Below, one piece after another: positions 6,717 through 8,285 of a DNA stretch of 8,285 nt. Position numbers and translations under genes: made by a program. The stretch is from JBCBEX01 sp038528235 (GTDB taxonomy: Bacteria > Bacteroidota > Rhodothermia > Rhodothermales > Rubricoccaceae). How positions within the stretch are numbered: position 1 is the first letter of the stretch; every line of letters starts with the position of its first letter. The notes below the pieces were generated by a model. That model worked only from the letters and a program-made list of their open reading frames with translations, was not told the DNA's origin and ran no database searches. The stretch covers positions 1 through 8,285 of the forward strand of contig JBCBEX010000130.1 in NCBI GenBank assembly GCA_038528235.1, in the 5' to 3' direction.

Positions 6717-7391
6717 ATGACCCGGCCCTGGATCCTGCTCGCTCTCCTGCTCCTGACGGGATGCACCCCCGATGGCGCGCGCGAGGGCCAGCGCGGCCTC
6801 GACGCCTACCTCGCGGGCGACCTCGAAACGGCGGCGGTCGCCTTCGGCGAGGGCCTGCAAGCCACGGACACGCCCGACGCCGACCTAGACGTGCGCGCGC
6901 GGCTGCTCTACGACCTCGGCCTCGTGCGCCACGAGAAAGACGACGCCGAGGCCGCTATCGACCTCTTCGAGCAAGCGGCGCAGATCGCGCCGACGCGGCG
7001 GGCGCAGGCGCGGGCGCGCTACAACGCCGGGACCGCCGCCGCCCTCGCGCAGGACTTCGAGGCGGCACTCGACCACCTCCGCCAGGCGCTCCTGCTCGAC
7101 CCGCGCTACGCCGAAGCGAAGGTCAACTACGAACTCGTGAAGCGGCAGCTGGACGGCGACCAGCCCGAGCCGCCGGAGGAGCAGCCTCCGCCCGAGCCGT
7201 CTGCCTTTGCCGAGGAGGTGAAGGCCCGTGCCGACGCCCTCATCGCGTCGCTGCGCTACGCGGATGCCCTTGAGGCCATGCAGGCAGGCTTGGCCGTGGA
7301 TTCGACGGTGGAGGCCTATGCTGACTTCATCACGCGGCTCCAGGGCGTCGTCGGAATCGAGGAGGCCGCGGAAGGTCCGCCTGCGCCATAG
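6717..7391 (+). CDS. TPR-repeat lipoprotein, BatC-like
   Basis: 224 aa. The N-terminus MTRPWILLALLLLTGC is a lipoprotein signal with lipobox L-T-G-C and lipidated Cys16, which fixes the start at the ATG at 6717. TPR-like helical repeats follow: about 23-52 (GLDAYLAGDLETAAVAFGEG), 62-93 (LLYDLGLVRHEKDDAEAAID) and 99-142 (ARYNAGTAAALAQDFEAALD, then YAEAKVNYELVKRQL). After a Pro/Glu linker (about 147-161) comes one more helical pair (about 165-196, RYADALEAMQAGLAVD). The AEAKVNYELVKRQL ending plus an acidic/proline linker resembles BatC proteins of the Bacteroidota Bat operon, but no batA/batB/batD or AAA+ MoxR gene is nearby, so I call it BatC-like only. Expected role: an envelope-anchored protein-interaction scaffold. 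The start codon is only three bases past a T-run, so either a promoter lies within the hairpin region or the gene depends on read-through. Confidence 0.85.
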   Translation: MTRPWILLALLLLTGCTPDGAREGQRGLDAYLAGDLETAAVAFGEGLQATDTPDADLDVRARLLYDLGLVRHEKDDAEAAIDLFEQAAQIAPTRRAQARARYNAGTAAALAQDFEAALDHLRQALLLDPRYAEAKVNYELVKRQLDGDQPEPPEEQPPPEPSAFAEEVKARADALIASLRYADALEAMQAGLAVDSTVEAYADFITRLQGVVGIEEAAEGPPAP

Positions 7392-7413
7392 GCCCGATCC
7401 CTACAGCGTCGCC

Positions 7414-7455
7414 TTGACCCAGGATATCCAGTGATTGACCCAGGATATCCCGTGA
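7414..7455. repeat. Two tandem copies of a 21-bp unit
   Basis: TTGACCCAGGATATCC occurs at 7414-7429 and 7435-7450. Each copy is followed by A or C and then GTGA, so the units 7414-7434 and 7435-7455 match at 20 of 21 positions. Each contains the palindrome GGATATCC, placing two palindromes exactly two helical turns apart. It starts 23 bp after the lipoprotein stop. The unit length is a multiple of three, but the + reading hits TGA in each copy. Confidence 0.8.
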
Positions 7456-7478
7456 CCTTGCCGACGCAGGCGTGGCAC

Positions 7479-7522
7479 AAAAGAATGGGGCCGCAGCTTC
7501 TCCCCCAAGAGCTGCGGCCCCA
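7479..7522 (-). terminator. Intrinsic terminator for leftward transcription
   Basis: A 13-bp perfect stem joins TGGGGCCGCAGCT (7486-7498) and its complement (7510-7522) around an 11-nt loop. On the minus strand it is followed by UUCUUUUGU. On the + strand no U-tract follows, so the active direction is leftward. The only candidate gene that would use it is the remnant ending at 7611, 88 bp upstream on that strand. For the rightward lipoprotein gene it could still act as a 3' stabilising hairpin. Confidence 0.65.
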
Positions 7523-7526
7523 GGCG

Positions 7527-7546
7527 CACCGGCGGAACCGCCGGTG
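7527..7546. repeat. 9-bp hairpin next to the terminator
   Basis: CACCGGCGG (7527-7535) and CCGCCGGTG (7538-7546) are exact reverse complements, in practice an 8-bp stem with a GAAC loop. It is four bases from the terminator stem, so leftward RNA would carry two consecutive hairpins, as at the flotillin end. Confidence 0.5.
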
Positions 7547-7610
7547 AACGCTAGAAGACCAATCGCAACAGGTGCGACGGGATAGAACATAGGAGGCCAC
7601 CCTTAGGAAT

Positions 7611-7727
7611 TCAAGGCATTGAGCCATATCGTTTCACCTCATTTATGCGAGCGACATCAGGATCTAAATAAAAAGCGCTTTCTTCTTCGATTTTCCCGTC
7701 GAAAAACTGAATGCCCCCAACGTTTCT
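7611..7727 (-). pseudogene. 3'-end remnant of a low-GC leftward gene, unidentified
   Basis: The minus strand has 38 sense codons from just after a TGA (7730-7728) to a TGA at 7613-7611. The peptide is protein-like: GGIQFFDGKIEEESAFYLDP, then DVARINEVKRYGSMP. There is no ATG, GTG or TTG before the last few codons, so it is not a complete gene. By my count G+C by codon position is about 55/34/42 percent, a coding-type pattern for a low-GC gene (position 2 lowest, position 1 highest). The same bases read on the + strand fit less well. A leftward intrinsic terminator lies 88 bp beyond the stop, consistent with an original gene tail whose 5' part was deleted or replaced. FDGKI...Y.D recalls the last strands of some NTF2/SnoaL-like proteins, and LDPDVA...RINEV recalls some ribbon-helix-helix antitoxins. 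Neither is strong enough to call. Confidence 0.42.
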
Positions 7728-7764
7728 TCACATTACGCGAGCCTACAGGAGCACGCCCCATTGA

Positions 7765-7787
7765 GTGACAGGGCGGTGTCACACCGC
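7765..7787 (+). promoter_or_regulatory. Nested inverted repeats upstream of the Rad52-like gene
   Basis: GTGACA (7765-7770) is complementary to TGTCAC (7777-7782) around GGGCGG. Overlapping this, GCGGTGT (7773-7779) is complementary to ACACCGC (7781-7787) around a single C. The two folds exclude each other in RNA; in DNA each could be a dimeric repressor site. It ends 51 bp before the ATG at 7839, a usual place for an operator. No regulator gene is in the window. Confidence 0.3.
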
Positions 7788-7838
7788 GGAGCGATCCTTG
7801 GTGTAGTACCTGTTCCATCGACGTGCCCAGCTTGTCCT

Positions 7839-8285
7839 ATGGCTGTCTCTCCAGACGATCTCCGCCGCCTCAGCGCCCCCTTTCCCAACGACGACATTGA
7901 GTGGAAGCCCGGGGCGACCACACGTGACCGTAAAAAAGGTCTAGCGATGGCCTACCTCACGAGTCGCGCCATCCAGGACCGCCTGGACGAGGTGTGCGGG
8001 CCAGGCAACTGGCGGAACGAATTCGCACCGGGGCCCGAGGGCGGCGTCCTGTGCGGCCTCTCCATTCTCGTGCACCGCGAGGGGACGGGCGCGCCAGAGT
8101 GGGTGACCAAGTGGGACGGCGCCGAGAACACCGAGTTCGAATCGGTCAAGGGTGGCCTATCCGGCGCGCTCAAGCGGGCCGCCGTGCAGTGGGGCATCGG
8201 CCGCTACCTCTATTCGATGCCGGCGCAGTGGGTGCCGCTCGACGAGCGCGGGCGGTTCGCGTCTCCCCCACGGGTCCCGGCGAAG
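7839..8285 (+). CDS. Rad52/Rad22 family single-strand annealing protein, N-terminal part (cut by window end)
   Basis: The frame is open from the ATG at 7839 to the last base, giving 149 residues without a stop. Family-like features: LSAPFPNDDIEWKPG (11-25), the usual N-terminus of bacterial and phage Rad52/22 proteins; YLTSRAIQDRLDEVCGPGNW (39-58), the strand-helix region seen in Rad52-type annealing domains; a Gly/beta-rich middle with LSILVHREG (74-82); and SVKGGLSGALKRAAVQWGIG (102-121) followed by RYLY, the conserved helix of the family. Role: annealing complementary single-stranded DNA during recombination and repair. In bacteria these genes are frequent in phages and other mobile elements but also chromosomal. 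The frame stays open upstream to 7668, but homology begins right after this ATG and there is no Shine-Dalgarno to favour another start. Immediate upstream DNA holds nested palindromes and a low-GC gene scar. The right part of the gene is outside the window. Confidence 0.85.
   Translation, partial: MAVSPDDLRRLSAPFPNDDIEWKPGATTRDRKKGLAMAYLTSRAIQDRLDEVCGPGNWRNEFAPGPEGGVLCGLSILVHREGTGAPEWVTKWDGAENTEFESVKGGLSGALKRAAVQWGIGRYLYSMPAQWVPLDERGRFASPPRVPAK

Larger units (their letters stand above)
7392..7838. other. 447-bp mosaic gap between lipoprotein and Rad52-like gene
   Basis: It holds no intact gene. In order: a tandem 21-bp repeat (7414-7455), a leftward terminator (7479-7522), a second hairpin (7527-7546), a low-GC leftward gene remnant (7611-7727), and nested inverted repeats (7765-7787) ahead of the Rad52-like start. 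By my count G+C is 51 of 120 bases over 7611-7730, far below the surrounding genes. Confidence 0.6.

Noticed and set aside
5078..6766. 562-aa minus-strand open frame opposite the receptor
   Set aside because: Antisense shadow of a clear beta-barrel protein and spans the noncoding gap; no domain-like motifs.
7330..7590. 86-aa minus-strand frame starting MFYPVAPVAIGLLAF, preceded by an AAGGGTGG stretch
   Set aside because: Looks like a small hydrophobic peptide, but it reads through two hairpins and the terminator T-run, and the tandem repeat supplies its LDILGQ repeats; more likely the 3' untranslated region of the leftward remnant.
7803..7817. LexA-type box (AGTAC...GTTC) before the Rad52-like gene
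   Set aside because: Spacing between the half-sites is too short for the cyanobacterial-type motif, and the Gram-positive GAAC...GTTC form is absent.

Overview
The window is GC-rich, roughly two thirds G+C by eye, with strong G/C preference at third codon positions. None of the confident genes has a clear Shine-Dalgarno sequence. It carries a Bacteroidota-type outer-membrane receptor, with a carboxypeptidase-regulatory-like domain, a plug and a large beta-barrel. Together these suggest a high-GC member of the Bacteroidota/Rhodothermota side of the tree (Rhodothermales/Salinibacter/Rubricoccaceae-like). That placement is inference; there is no rRNA or other marker gene here.

Layout, left to right. 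(1) 1-2954 is a leftward two-gene unit: a 209-aa membrane/OB-fold protein of YqiJ type (2954 to 2325), then a long flotillin of YqiK type (2251 to 92). It ends in two back-to-back hairpins at 55-26 and 24-1. (2) 2955-3766 is an 812-bp divergent intergenic region with several inverted repeats and a possible decayed leftward reading frame (about 3332 to 3132). (3) 3767-6289 is a rightward 840-aa outer-membrane receptor. (4) 6290-6716 is a 427-bp gap holding a 9-bp hairpin, a possible 32-codon small ORF, and a terminator-like hairpin plus T-run that ends three bases before the next start codon. (5) 6717-7391 is a TPR lipoprotein resembling BatC-type proteins. (6) 7392-7838 is a mosaic: a tandem 21-bp repeat, a leftward terminator, a low-GC leftward 38-codon gene remnant, and nested inverted repeats. 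(7) 7839 to the end is the start of a Rad52/Rad22-family single-strand annealing protein, cut by the window edge.

How the genes work together: the YqiJ-like and flotillin proteins are expected to act as a membrane-microdomain scaffold pair. The receptor and the TPR lipoprotein are both envelope proteins, but nothing ties their functions together beyond adjacency. The Rad52-like protein belongs to DNA recombination and repair and is often carried by mobile DNA. The low-GC scar beside it hints at past insertion or deletion.

I see no tRNA, rRNA, CRISPR array or intact insertion sequence. The least explained and most interesting parts are 7392-7838 (gene remnant with its own terminator, tandem repeat, nested palindromes) and 6511-6716 (possible small ORF plus attenuator-like terminator against the lipoprotein start). 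I cannot identify a complete, clearly new multi-gene system in this window.
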